From Pirellulales bacterium (GTDB taxonomy: Bacteria > Planctomycetota > Planctomycetia > Pirellulales > UBA1268): a stretch of DNA of 55,093 nucleotides. Below, one piece after another: positions 25,750 to 33,108 of the stretch. The stretch lies in contig JAFMIU010000014.1 in the NCBI GenBank assembly GCA_017853835.1, positions 1-55,093 of the forward strand, given 5' to 3'. The notes beneath the pieces were generated by a model. It did no database searches and had not been told where the DNA came from. It saw only the letters and a program-made list of their open reading frames with translations. Numbering within the stretch: the first letter of the stretch is position 1; the number at the start of each line of letters is the position of its first letter. The translations under genes were made by a program, and so were the position numbers.

Positions 25750-26915
25750 CGCGGCGCAAGGGCTCATCGGATCAACCATCCCGTCACCCATCCCGTGGCG
25801 ATGCACCGTGGCGATGGGGGATCTGGGTGCTTCCCGTGCTCCTTGTGGTGGCGGCCTGGCTGACGGGCCGAACGCCCACCGCCACTCAGCCCCCCAGCGA
25901 CGGCTTTGAGTCGACCCGGTCGGCCACGGCGGCCACGCCGGGTTCCTCGCCACCCGGGATGGTGTGGATTCCAGGCGGAGAGTTTTCGATGGGGTGTGAA
26001 GATCCCCGGGGAAAGCCCTTTGGTGGCTTCGACGCCATGCGCGACGCACGGCCGATTCATCGCGTGCGGATCAAGGGGGTCTGGATGGACGCCCATGAAG
26101 TGACCAATGGCGCCTTCGCCGCCTTCGTCGAGGCAACGGGATACGTGACCATGGCCGAACGAAAGCCTCGTTCGGAGGACTTCCCGGGCGTGCCGGAGGA
26201 GAATCTCGTGGCTGGGTCGATCGTGTTCACGCCCCCTGCGGAACCGGTGCCGCTGCGAGACGAGTCTGGGATGGCGCACCTGCGGTGGTGGGCGTATGTG
26301 CCGGGGGCTTGCTGGCGTCACCCCGAAGGCCCCGACAGCACGCTGGAAGGACGCGGGGATCTCCCGGTGGTACACGTCGCCTATGAAGATGCGGAAGCCT
26401 ACGCCGCCTGGGCGGGCAAGCGGCTTCCGACCGAGGCCGAGTGGGAGTTTGCCGCCCGCGGCGGGCTCGCCGGAAGCCTCTATCCGTGGGGCGACGAGTT
26501 TCGTCCGAACGGGCAGTGGATGGCCAACACGTGGCAGGGGCGATTTCCAGTGGAAAACACCGCCGACGACGGCTTCACCGGCATCGCGCCGGTCGGCCGG
26601 TATCCAGCCAATGCGTATGGCCTCCATGACATGTCTGGCAATGTGTGGGAATGGTGCAGCGACTGGTATCGTCCTGACACCTATGCCCGCGACGCTGAAG
26701 GCGGCGTGGCGGTCGATCCCAAAGGGCCGAAAGACAGCTTCGATCCGATGGAGCCAGGACAGCCCAAACGGGTGCACCGGGGCGGATCGTTCCTCTGCAA
26801 CGACCAATACTGCTCACGATACATCGTGGGCACCCGTGGGAAGGGGGAGGTGTCGACCGGCACCAATCACACGGGATTTCGCTGCGTGAAGGATGCGGCT
26901 GAATCGGATCGTTGA
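25746..26915 (+). CDS. Formylglycine-generating enzyme (SUMF1) family protein, membrane-anchored
   Basis: A 389-residue protein. One N-terminal transmembrane helix (WGIWVLPVLLVVAAWL, about 24-40) and a low-complexity linker lead to an FGE-sulfatase domain: GMVWIPGGEFSMG, VTNGAFAAFVEATGYVT, LPTEAEWEFAARGG, YGLHDMSGNVWEWCSDWY. The copper-binding cysteine pair of true FGEs is kept (SFLCNDQYC, spacing of five), which supports real sulfatase activation rather than a mere lectin-like FGE fold. Its domain would face the periplasm, where it could oxidise the Cys/Ser of sulfatases; planctomycetes often have many. No sulfatase gene lies in the window. It is translationally coupled to the CHAD gene. Confidence 0.9.
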   Translation: MTRRKGSSDQPSRHPSRGDAPWRWGIWVLPVLLVVAAWLTGRTPTATQPPSDGFESTRSATAATPGSSPPGMVWIPGGEFSMGCEDPRGKPFGGFDAMRDARPIHRVRIKGVWMDAHEVTNGAFAAFVEATGYVTMAERKPRSEDFPGVPEENLVAGSIVFTPPAEPVPLRDESGMAHLRWWAYVPGACWRHPEGPDSTLEGRGDLPVVHVAYEDAEAYAAWAGKRLPTEAEWEFAARGGLAGSLYPWGDEFRPNGQWMANTWQGRFPVENTADDGFTGIAPVGRYPANAYGLHDMSGNVWEWCSDWYRPDTYARDAEGGVAVDPKGPKDSFDPMEPGQPKRVHRGGSFLCNDQYCSRYIVGTRGKGEVSTGTNHTGFRCVKDAAESDR

Positions 26916-26923
26916 TCGAGCGC

Positions 26924-27083
26924 TAGAGCGCGTCTGAGATACGTGTATCGCCGGCTCGGGGGCGGCAAAAGTCTCGTCGCCGGGGCGAGGATACGCCCAA
27001 GGCTCCTCGAGCGTTCGCCGACCCCCTCGCCTACCCGCTCAGGATTATCAACTCGTCGCTACACGTAGCGGAGATGCGCTCTA
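26924..27083. mobile_element. Short inverted-repeat element, IS630/Tc1-mariner type (MITE-like)
   Basis: Positions 26923-26947 and 27060-27084 are inverted repeats identical at 21 of 25 positions. Both ends read CTAG then AGCGC, so the element body (26926-27081) is flanked by TA on each side within CTAG, the target preferred by IS630. It has no transposase gene; the inside (about 110 bases) is GC-rich with no coding potential. It sits between convergent genes; the TAG stop of the polX gene (27083-27081) lies within the CTAG target. Confidence 0.6.
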
Positions 27084-28847
27084 GCCTCGACCCATGAGCC
27101 GCGTGAGTTCGGCCAGCGACCGGGTGTTGGCGACATCGGCCTTTTCGAGGCCGGCCCGACGGGCCTGCATGACACCGCACCGCATCACATCGAGGCCCCG
27201 AATGGAATGGGCATCGGTGGAGATCACCAGTTTCACGCCGGCGCGGCGTGCGGCCGCGGCATGCACATCGTCGAGATCAAGTCGCCAGGGGTTGGCATTG
27301 ATCTCGAGGAACGTGCCCGTGCGGGCGGCCGCCTCGATCACCGCCTCCATGTCGACGTCGTAGGCGGGACGTTTGTTGATGAGGCGGCCGGTCGGATGGC
27401 CAATCACCCGCACGCATGGATGCTCGATCGCCTCGAGAATCCTGGCCGTGATTCGATCACGTGGCTGATTTTGGCCGTAGTGGAGGCTTGCCACGACCCA
27501 ATCGGCCCTGGCGAGCACCTCATCGGGAAGGTCGAGCCCTCCCTTTTCCAGCATGTCGACCTCGATGCCCTTCAGCACCACGAGCGGTGGATCGCCATCA
27601 CGGGCCAACGACTCGTTGAGCCGGTCGATGGCATCCCATTGCGCGAGAAGCCGCCGGCGGTCGAGGCCGCGGGCCATGGTGACCCGTTGCCCATGATCGG
27701 TGATGGCGATGTATTCCAGTCCACGTTCCACGGCCGCTCGTGCCATGTCGGCGAGCGTGTCTTCCCCATCCGTCTCCGTGGTGTGCATGTGGAGATCGCC
27801 GCGAATGTCGGCGAGTTCCACGAGCGCTGGCAGTGTGCCGGAGGTCGCGCGGTCGAACTCATCTCGGCCCTCGCGCAGTTCGGGAGGAATCCAGGGGAGG
27901 CCTACGGCCTCATACACCGCCGCTTCGGTGCGGCCTGCCATGCCACTGCCGCGGGCTGGACCGTCGCCGGAGAGATCGGCAAGCCGATGCACGCCGTATT
28001 CGTTGATGGTGAGGCCCCGTTCGCGAGCCAAGGACCTCAGCCGGACGTTGTGTTCCTTCGAGCCGGTGAAGTATTGAAGGGCGGCGCCGAACGACTCCGC
28101 AGCGACCACACGGAGGTCGATTTGAAGATTCTGGGGGCCGCGGATGCTGGTTTTGGTGTCGCCTCGCTGGAGCACGCCGACGGCATCGGGCCAGTGCTCC
28201 AGATGATTCATGACGGCGCCCGCGTCGGTGCTGTCGACCACGAGATCGAGATCACCGATCGTCTCCTTCCCCCGTCGCCAGCTGCCGGCGCCCTCGACCT
28301 GCCGAACCTGCGGGCAGCGTCGCATCCATTCGAGCAGGCGGGTGGCGATCGCATCGGCGTCGTGCCACAGCAGGCGGGAGTTTGCCGGATCCTTGGCAAA
28401 GGCGATGTTGCCCAGGATCGCCGCCTGGGTTTTGGCCCCGAATCCTTTGACGCCGGCCACGCGTCCATCGCGACAGGCAGCCTCGAGCGCATCGAGGGAG
28501 TCGATGCCGAGGGCGTCGATGAGCAGCTTCACCTTCTTGGGACCAAGCCCAGGCACCCGCATGAGGTCAAATGCAGCGGCCGGCACCTGTTCCCGAAGCT
28601 GGTCGAGGAGTGGAAGGCGGCCGGTATCGAGCAGCGCCTCGATCTTCGTGGCCAGATCACCGCCAATGCCCTCGAGGTCGGTCAGCGATCGCGATGGATC
28701 GGTTCGGACCGAAGCGACCGACTCCACCAGCGCCTGAATGGTTCGGGCCGCGTTCCGGTAGGCCCGCACCCGGAAGACGTTGTCGCCTTGGTATTCCAGC
28801 AGGTCAGCCACGTGATCAAACGCGGCGGCAATGTCGGCATTCGTCAC
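27081..28847 (-). CDS. polX: DNA polymerase X family with PHP domain
   Basis: A 588-residue bacterial PolX. The N-terminal half has the 8-kDa and polymerase domains: helix-hairpin-helix segments (DLEGIGGDLATKIEALL, VPGLGPKKVKLLIDALG), GSWRRGKETIGDLDLVV with the metal-binding Asp pair, and IDLRVV for the third Asp. The C-terminal PHP domain has DLHMHT (from residue 351), ITDHG, HPTGR and STDAH, giving Mn-dependent 3'-5' exonuclease or AP-endonuclease activity for base-excision or gap repair. Length is normal. The start is GTG 28847 with GAGG six bases upstream. Its stop codon abuts the inverted-repeat element. A hairpin (AGCCTC and GAGGCT) in the 99-base spacer separates it from the upstream minus-strand gene. 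Confidence 0.95.
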   Translation of the reverse strand: MTNADIAAAFDHVADLLEYQGDNVFRVRAYRNAARTIQALVESVASVRTDPSRSLTDLEGIGGDLATKIEALLDTGRLPLLDQLREQVPAAAFDLMRVPGLGPKKVKLLIDALGIDSLDALEAACRDGRVAGVKGFGAKTQAAILGNIAFAKDPANSRLLWHDADAIATRLLEWMRRCPQVRQVEGAGSWRRGKETIGDLDLVVDSTDAGAVMNHLEHWPDAVGVLQRGDTKTSIRGPQNLQIDLRVVAAESFGAALQYFTGSKEHNVRLRSLARERGLTINEYGVHRLADLSGDGPARGSGMAGRTEAAVYEAVGLPWIPPELREGRDEFDRATSGTLPALVELADIRGDLHMHTTETDGEDTLADMARAAVERGLEYIAITDHGQRVTMARGLDRRRLLAQWDAIDRLNESLARDGDPPLVVLKGIEVDMLEKGGLDLPDEVLARADWVVASLHYGQNQPRDRITARILEAIEHPCVRVIGHPTGRLINKRPAYDVDMEAVIEAAARTGTFLEINANPWRLDLDDVHAAAARRAGVKLVISTDAHSIRGLDVMRCGVMQARRAGLEKADVANTRSLAELTRLMGRG

Positions 28848-28946
28848 TGGGCCCTCGACGCTTCCGGGTGGCCTGGCGGGATGGCCGGGCGTCCGGAAGT
28901 GTCGGCCGGGCGGGCGCCTGAGGCAAGCCTCGACACCCGAGAGGCT

Positions 28947-29996
28947 TTACTGCTGGAGCCGCGACGGCAGGGACGCGGTCGGATACGACGCCTGACGCAG
29001 AGGCGAGGGAGTGCCGAGCACAGCGGGCTGCCACGACGTGGTGTGGCTCGTCGGCTCGAGGAGCCGTGGAAATGCTCCGGTCGACGCCTTGGGGCCCTCG
29101 CCGGGCAGGATGGGCATGCTGGCCGGGCCGGTTGTTGCCGGCTGCAGGCTGCTTGGGCTCGTGGGGAGGGCCGGCGCGGGCGTGCCGCCCGTGGCGGCAC
29201 GGGGCATCTCTGGAATCGGCTTGAGCGATGGCGCAGGGCTGATTGCGGGAGCGGGTGTCGTCGTCGGCACTGGACTGAGGGCGGGCGGTGACGTCGGCTG
29301 CGGCTGGACGATCGCCCGTGGCGCGACGGTCATGGTGCCACTTGCCGCGGTCATCGGGTAGTACGTCTGCTGGGGCGCCCCCGTGGCGGGAAGCGCCGGT
29401 GGGACGGTGCCGGGCACGATCTGCGGTGGGACGTCGGCACCGGCCGCGCCCCATGCCTGAGGCGACGTCTGAACCGGTGCAGCAAACGGACTCGCTGCGG
29501 GCGGGGCGGCTTGGGCTGGGGCGGCATAGCCTCCGGCCGCCATGCCTGGCTGCATCTGGACATACTTCGTGGTGGTGACGGCACGATACTGCGTGACGGG
29601 AACATTGACCGCCTGTTGCACGTACTGCGTGACGGGCTGCATGCATTCCCGTGGGCACCCGGTGCAGGGATCGATCTCACAGGAAGGCTTGTAGGTGGTG
29701 ACGGGAACGGTCTGGTACTGCGTGCGGTAGGTGGTTTCCGGCACGTAGCTCGTCTGCTGGACGGGCACCATCACGGGCGCGGGTGGAGCCGCGACGACCG
29801 GTGCCGGCACGGGCGCCATGACCGGAGGAGGCACGGGAGCCGCCACGGGAGCCACGATCGGAGCAACCGCATAGGCCGGCTTCTTGCAGCAGCTGAACAA
29901 GCCGTCGAGGCAGCACTGCGCTCGCGCTGCTTCGGGTGCTGCAGCCAGCAGGCTTCCGGCGACCATGGCGATGGTGGGGATTCGACGTGTCTTCAT
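28947..29996 (-). CDS. Pro/Ala-rich secreted protein with Cys-rich and Tyr-Thr repeats
   Basis: A 349-residue protein. A signal peptide (about 1-26, ending AARAQ) is followed by a short Cys cluster (CCLDGLFSCCKK) and a Pro/Ala/Val-rich stretch. A central region of Tyr/Thr/Val motifs repeats like TTYRTQYQTVPVTTYKP and VPVTQYRAVTTTKYV with another Cys group (CEIDPCTGCPREC), and the long C-terminal part is almost wholly Pro/Ala/Ser/Thr. Similar YTTY/VPVT-type proteins are common in planctomycetes and are presumably cell-envelope components; function is unknown. GGAGGAG precedes ATG 29996. Disulphide cross-linking is plausible from the CC and CxxC pairs. Confidence 0.75.
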   Translation of the reverse strand: MKTRRIPTIAMVAGSLLAAAPEAARAQCCLDGLFSCCKKPAYAVAPIVAPVAAPVPPPVMAPVPAPVVAAPPAPVMVPVQQTSYVPETTYRTQYQTVPVTTYKPSCEIDPCTGCPRECMQPVTQYVQQAVNVPVTQYRAVTTTKYVQMQPGMAAGGYAAPAQAAPPAASPFAAPVQTSPQAWGAAGADVPPQIVPGTVPPALPATGAPQQTYYPMTAASGTMTVAPRAIVQPQPTSPPALSPVPTTTPAPAISPAPSLKPIPEMPRAATGGTPAPALPTSPSSLQPATTGPASMPILPGEGPKASTGAFPRLLEPTSHTTSWQPAVLGTPSPLRQASYPTASLPSRLQQ

Positions 29997-30087
29997 CGGT
30001 AAGTTCTCCTCCCGCCCTCTCGCGGCAAAAACCCGCGGAATCGGCGGCATCATGCAAACGTAGGTTGCGCGCCGGCCGTTCTTCAGG

Positions 30088-30125
30088 AAAAAAACCTGGA
30101 TGCCCTCGTGAATTTCCACGAGGGC
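30088..30125 (-). terminator. Minus-strand terminator of the alpha-CTD/DUF3592/ATPase operon
   Basis: A 9-bp stem (30102-30110 with 30117-30125, loop of six) is followed on the minus strand, after a 7-base gap, by seven T residues (complement of the A-run at 30088-30094). It lies 78 bases past the stop of the P-loop ATPase gene and before the Pro/Ala-rich gene. Confidence 0.65.
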
Positions 30126-30203
30126 GGTGATGCAATCGGCATGGCCGACACAGTCGGCACGAACCCACCTTGGAAAACGGCAGGAAAAGGCTTTTGGCGG
30201 CTC

Positions 30204-30839
30204 TCAGGCGATCGGCCGTGGATGCGCGACGCCTGCTGCAGCGCGACGCTCGAACCGATCGTAGAGGTCGTAGAGCGCCTCACGGAGATTGCCCGCGTGT
30301 CGGACGAACACCTCATCGAGGTCGTGCTGACTGATCAGACCGTGATGGTCGGGCAATCGGCCGACGATGGCGGCGAGAATGGCCGGTGTCGCGACGCATC
30401 GAGCCACGACCGGAACACCAGCCGGTGCGTGGGCCGTGGCCACAACGACCACCGACTTCCACCTCGCCAGGATTCGGATCAGGATCGGGAATCCGGCCGG
30501 CAGTTCCTCCCAGCCGTCAACTGCCACGACCGCGTGCTGACCGGCGAACAGCACCCGCGTGACCGTGGTGAGGGCTGAGGATATCGATCGAATCGCGAGG
30601 AAGTCGAAGGGCCTGTGGCGGGAGTCAGCCTCGGCACACACGGCTCGGAGGAGCGTGGTTTTTCCGTGGCCATGAGGGCCTTCGATCATGGACACTCCGG
30701 GCTGCAGCGCATCCAACACCCGCCCCAGGTCCACCGGACTGCCGGCGGCGTCGAGGGGGGGCAGTCGCCCTGGAGCGGTCATGCGGGTCGTAAACGGATT
30801 GCGGGGGAGGCGCGGTGGCTCGGATCGTGAACCGGTCAT
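30204..30839 (-). CDS. P-loop ATPase of unknown role
   Basis: A 211-residue protein that is essentially a minimal P-loop NTPase. Walker A GPHGHGKTT is at about residues 54-62 and Walker B is in AVVAVDGWEEL. Helical elements follow (DEVFVRHAGNLREALYDLYDRF). There is no recognisable effector domain, membrane segment or DNA-binding motif. The N-terminal NPFTTRMTAPGRLPPL stretch looks like a family signature. The ATG overlaps the stop of the arrestin-like gene (ATGA at 30836-30839). It is the last gene of the operon and is followed by a terminator. It could drive assembly or disassembly of the membrane partner, but that is speculation. Confidence 0.7.
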   Translation of the reverse strand: MTGSRSEPPRLPRNPFTTRMTAPGRLPPLDAAGSPVDLGRVLDALQPGVSMIEGPHGHGKTTLLRAVCAEADSRHRPFDFLAIRSISSALTTVTRVLFAGQHAVVAVDGWEELPAGFPILIRILARWKSVVVVATAHAPAGVPVVARCVATPAILAAIVGRLPDHHGLISQHDLDEVFVRHAGNLREALYDLYDRFERRAAAGVAHPRPIA

Positions 30840-31267
30840 AGGGGCACCGCATGTGGCATTCGAGCCGGGGGAACGGTTCCGACGGTGAACTCATGCTCGG
30901 ACACGAAATCACGGCCACCTGAAAAAAAGAATCGCACCCGGACGCACCACCTGATTTTCACGATCACTCCCTCGTACGACAGCGGGCTCGCCGGAAGGGT
31001 GCAGCCAAAGGATTCTCCGGGCACTGCAGGAGGCAGGCGTTCGGTATCGGTCACGCGTTCGAAGAACAACACCCCGAGGTCCTCCTCTCCCTTGCCCTCG
31101 GTGTACCAGAGCACGGAATGTTCGACGGCGCGAGGCATCTCGTCGCCAAGACCATCCACTTCGTAGCGGGCCACGAGCGAGTCCAGGGGCTCGTAGCGGC
31201 GGTCGGTGTTCGAGAAGGTGACGAACACCCGCGGGGGGCCATGGTGCGACTCCGACAGTGATGTCAT
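30836..31267 (-). CDS. Small arrestin-like protein
   Basis: A 143-residue all-beta soluble protein. The stretch EHSVLWYTEGKGEEDLGVLFFE, SPLSYEGVIVKIRWCVRVRFFFSGG and FVSEHEFTVG resembles one beta-sandwich of arrestin-fold proteins such as Spo0M. The fit is by pattern only, so the fold is inferred. ATG 31267 has GGGAGGG eight bases upstream, and its TGA-overlap with the DUF3592 gene (ATGA 31264-31267) gives tight coupling. The DUF3592 product ends in another beta-rich segment that may supply a second half-sandwich. Confidence 0.6.
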   Translation of the reverse strand: MTSLSESHHGPPRVFVTFSNTDRRYEPLDSLVARYEVDGLGDEMPRAVEHSVLWYTEGKGEEDLGVLFFERVTDTERLPPAVPGESFGCTLPASPLSYEGVIVKIRWCVRVRFFFSGGRDFVSEHEFTVGTVPPARMPHAVPL

Positions 31268-32595
31268 GGTGCACCCTCCCCATCGTCTCTGCGGGCCACG
31301 TCGGGGAAGACGACCAGCGGGAAGGTTCGGACAAATGCCGGCCATCGGGTCGGCTTGCCACGCACCTCGATCGACCAGCGGACGAGGTTGTGCTCCGACG
31401 CGAAGGAGTGCATGGCGTCGGCCGGAATGGTCATGGCGGCCCGTGCTTCAAAACGCGTTCCCGGCTCCAACTGGAGGTCGTGCCACGAACGGATTTCCTG
31501 GGACCAGATGGTGAGCTTTTCAATGCGGGTATCCGTGCCCTGGGTGAAGGTGGCCTGCTCGTCGAGCGTCAGCCTGAGCATCAGCGACTCGAGGGTGCCC
31601 GATCCGCCCTGCGCCAGGAGCAGGGTGTAGGAGCCGCCGGGTCGCAGCGGTTGCGCGGAGATCTCGATCTGGGTGGTTCCCACGGCCGTGGCCAGGAGGA
31701 GCAGCCGTGAAAAGGCAACCACGGCGGCGATCCCAACACCAGCAAACGGGATGATGAAGGCAAATAGAAGCCAGTCGACCGTGCCACCGAGGAAATCGAG
31801 GCCGGCGCCCACCATCAGCACGACGAGGACGACGTTCCACGAGACGGCAAAGAGGCCGAAGCCGATGAGCGTCCAACTCTCGGGGCTTTCGATCGGCAGG
31901 CGGTACGCCAGCACGGTTCCTGGAGAGTTGATCATGTCGTCGCATGCAGGCACGCCGGGATGTCCGGCAGAATGGCGGGGACCGGTGGCGAGTGGATCGA
32001 GCATGCCGGACAGACGTGTGGGCATGGCACAGCGCTCTTCCGACCGCCCCCACCGGTTGATCGCCCGGATCAACCCGGCGCCCCCGAGGATGATCAGGGC
32101 TCCGGGAAGCACGAGCATCATGAGCCACATCCATCCGTTGTAGCCGCGTTCGAGGACCACCGAGCGGATGTCGGCCGGGTCGTACCATCCCGGCACGACA
32201 TCACCGACGTGCCACGACGCGAGCGAGGCGACGGCCCGGCTTCGATCGTCGGTGAGCCTTCCACGGAGCGGCTGGCTCCACGCTTCCGCAGGACCGTCGC
32301 TCGTCGCATAGCGCACCCGGAGGCACGGCTGCCACGTCGATGGGCCGTTGCCCGCCGGCGTGATTCGCGTGTGCCGAACAAGCCCGGTACCGATGATCGT
32401 GCAGGTGGTCGGCGCGTAGCGGTGGTTGATCCGCCACTCCGGAACGGCGACCCCGGACAGGAGCATGGCGGCGAAGACGAGGCCCACCGCAAACAGCGCA
32501 GCGTGAAACACGCCGTCTCCGAACGACGCCCAGACCTGCGACCCGGTGCGGCGATGGCCCCGTTTCTTGCCGAAGAATCGCGGGAACCTCACCAT
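31264..32595 (-). CDS. DUF3592-type membrane protein with beta-rich C-terminal domain
   Basis: A 443-residue membrane protein. A basic N-terminus precedes transmembrane helix 1 (about residues 30-48); a DUF3592-like extracytoplasmic domain follows (TTCTIIGTGLVRH, LRVRYATSDG, VPGWYDPADIRSVVLERGYNGWMW). Further helices lie near 160-180, 245-270 and 275-300, and a beta-rich cytoplasmic tail (about 310-440; LMLRLTLDEQATFTQGT, MHSFASEHNLVRWSIEVRGK) resembles an arrestin-like half. GAGGAG precedes ATG 32595. It is the first of three overlapping genes and lies 51 bases after the alpha-CTD gene on the same strand. Function is unknown. Confidence 0.65.
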   Translation of the reverse strand: MVRFPRFFGKKRGHRRTGSQVWASFGDGVFHAALFAVGLVFAAMLLSGVAVPEWRINHRYAPTTCTIIGTGLVRHTRITPAGNGPSTWQPCLRVRYATSDGPAEAWSQPLRGRLTDDRSRAVASLASWHVGDVVPGWYDPADIRSVVLERGYNGWMWLMMLVLPGALIILGGAGLIRAINRWGRSEERCAMPTRLSGMLDPLATGPRHSAGHPGVPACDDMINSPGTVLAYRLPIESPESWTLIGFGLFAVSWNVVLVVLMVGAGLDFLGGTVDWLLFAFIIPFAGVGIAAVVAFSRLLLLATAVGTTQIEISAQPLRPGGSYTLLLAQGGSGTLESLMLRLTLDEQATFTQGTDTRIEKLTIWSQEIRSWHDLQLEPGTRFEARAAMTIPADAMHSFASEHNLVRWSIEVRGKPTRWPAFVRTFPLVVFPDVARRDDGEGAP

Positions 32596-32646
32596 CGAAC
32601 TCCTCGCCGGCGGACGAGCCGTTCGGCATGTGTCCGCGGGGACGGC

Positions 32647-32943
32647 CTACCCGATCCGGCCGGCGATCTCCGGCTGCTCCGATTCAGCCCCCGTACGCTG
32701 GGACCGAAAGAAGCCGATTTTCTCAAGCGCCTTGAAGACCTCTTCGAGGGTCTTCTCGCCGAAGTTGGAGATGGACAGCAGGTCGGCACGGGTGCAATGA
32801 AGCAGGTCATGCACCGTGAAGATGCCCTTTTCTTCCAGGCAGTTCGTGGTGCGGACGGAAAGTCCGATTTCGGCCGTGCTCATTTCGAGCTTTTCGGCCA
32901 TCTCATCGGACTGCATCAGGTTCTTGTATGGAATTCGCGCCAT
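32647..32943 (-). CDS. Stand-alone RNA polymerase alpha C-terminal-domain protein
   Basis: A 98-residue protein consisting of one alpha-CTD fold. The helix-hairpin region LSVRTTNCLEEKGIFTVHDLLHCTRADLLSISNFGEKTLEEV matches the alpha-CTD of RpoA (residues about 28-70). The residues that in RpoA contact UP-element DNA and sigma region 4 (the Asn-Phe-Gly-Glu-Lys turn) are kept, as is NCL. A short N-terminal helix and a polar tail complete it. No RpoA N-terminal domain is present. GGGAGGG precedes ATG 32943. It is divergent from the UvrD gene. Planctomycetes are known to carry such separate alpha-CTD genes; the function is not settled, but competing with or recruiting RNA polymerase is a fair inference. 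Confidence 0.88.
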   Translation of the reverse strand: MARIPYKNLMQSDEMAEKLEMSTAEIGLSVRTTNCLEEKGIFTVHDLLHCTRADLLSISNFGEKTLEEVFKALEKIGFFRSQRTGAESEQPEIAGRIG

Positions 32944-33108
32944 GGGTTCCCTCCCGTGCGAATCGAGTCTGAGTCGTTGATGGGACGGGCATGAGCCCGT
33001 CGCCAGCGGGGCAATATACTCGATCCATGCCGAAATCGGCTACGCCCTGGTACGAGGCCGAATCCGTGCCACCCTTCCACGCCCCGCGTCCCGGCCATCC
33101 TCATCGCC

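Noticed and set aside
27207..29291. 694-codon plus-strand frame across polX and the Pro/Ala-rich gene
   Set aside because: It is antisense to a clear DNA polymerase X with all motifs and its amino-acid content is shadow-like.
28816..29658. Alternative minus-strand frame overlapping the Pro/Ala-rich gene
   Set aside because: No signal peptide or domain; the chosen frame has GGAGGAG, a signal peptide and recognisable Tyr/Thr motifs.
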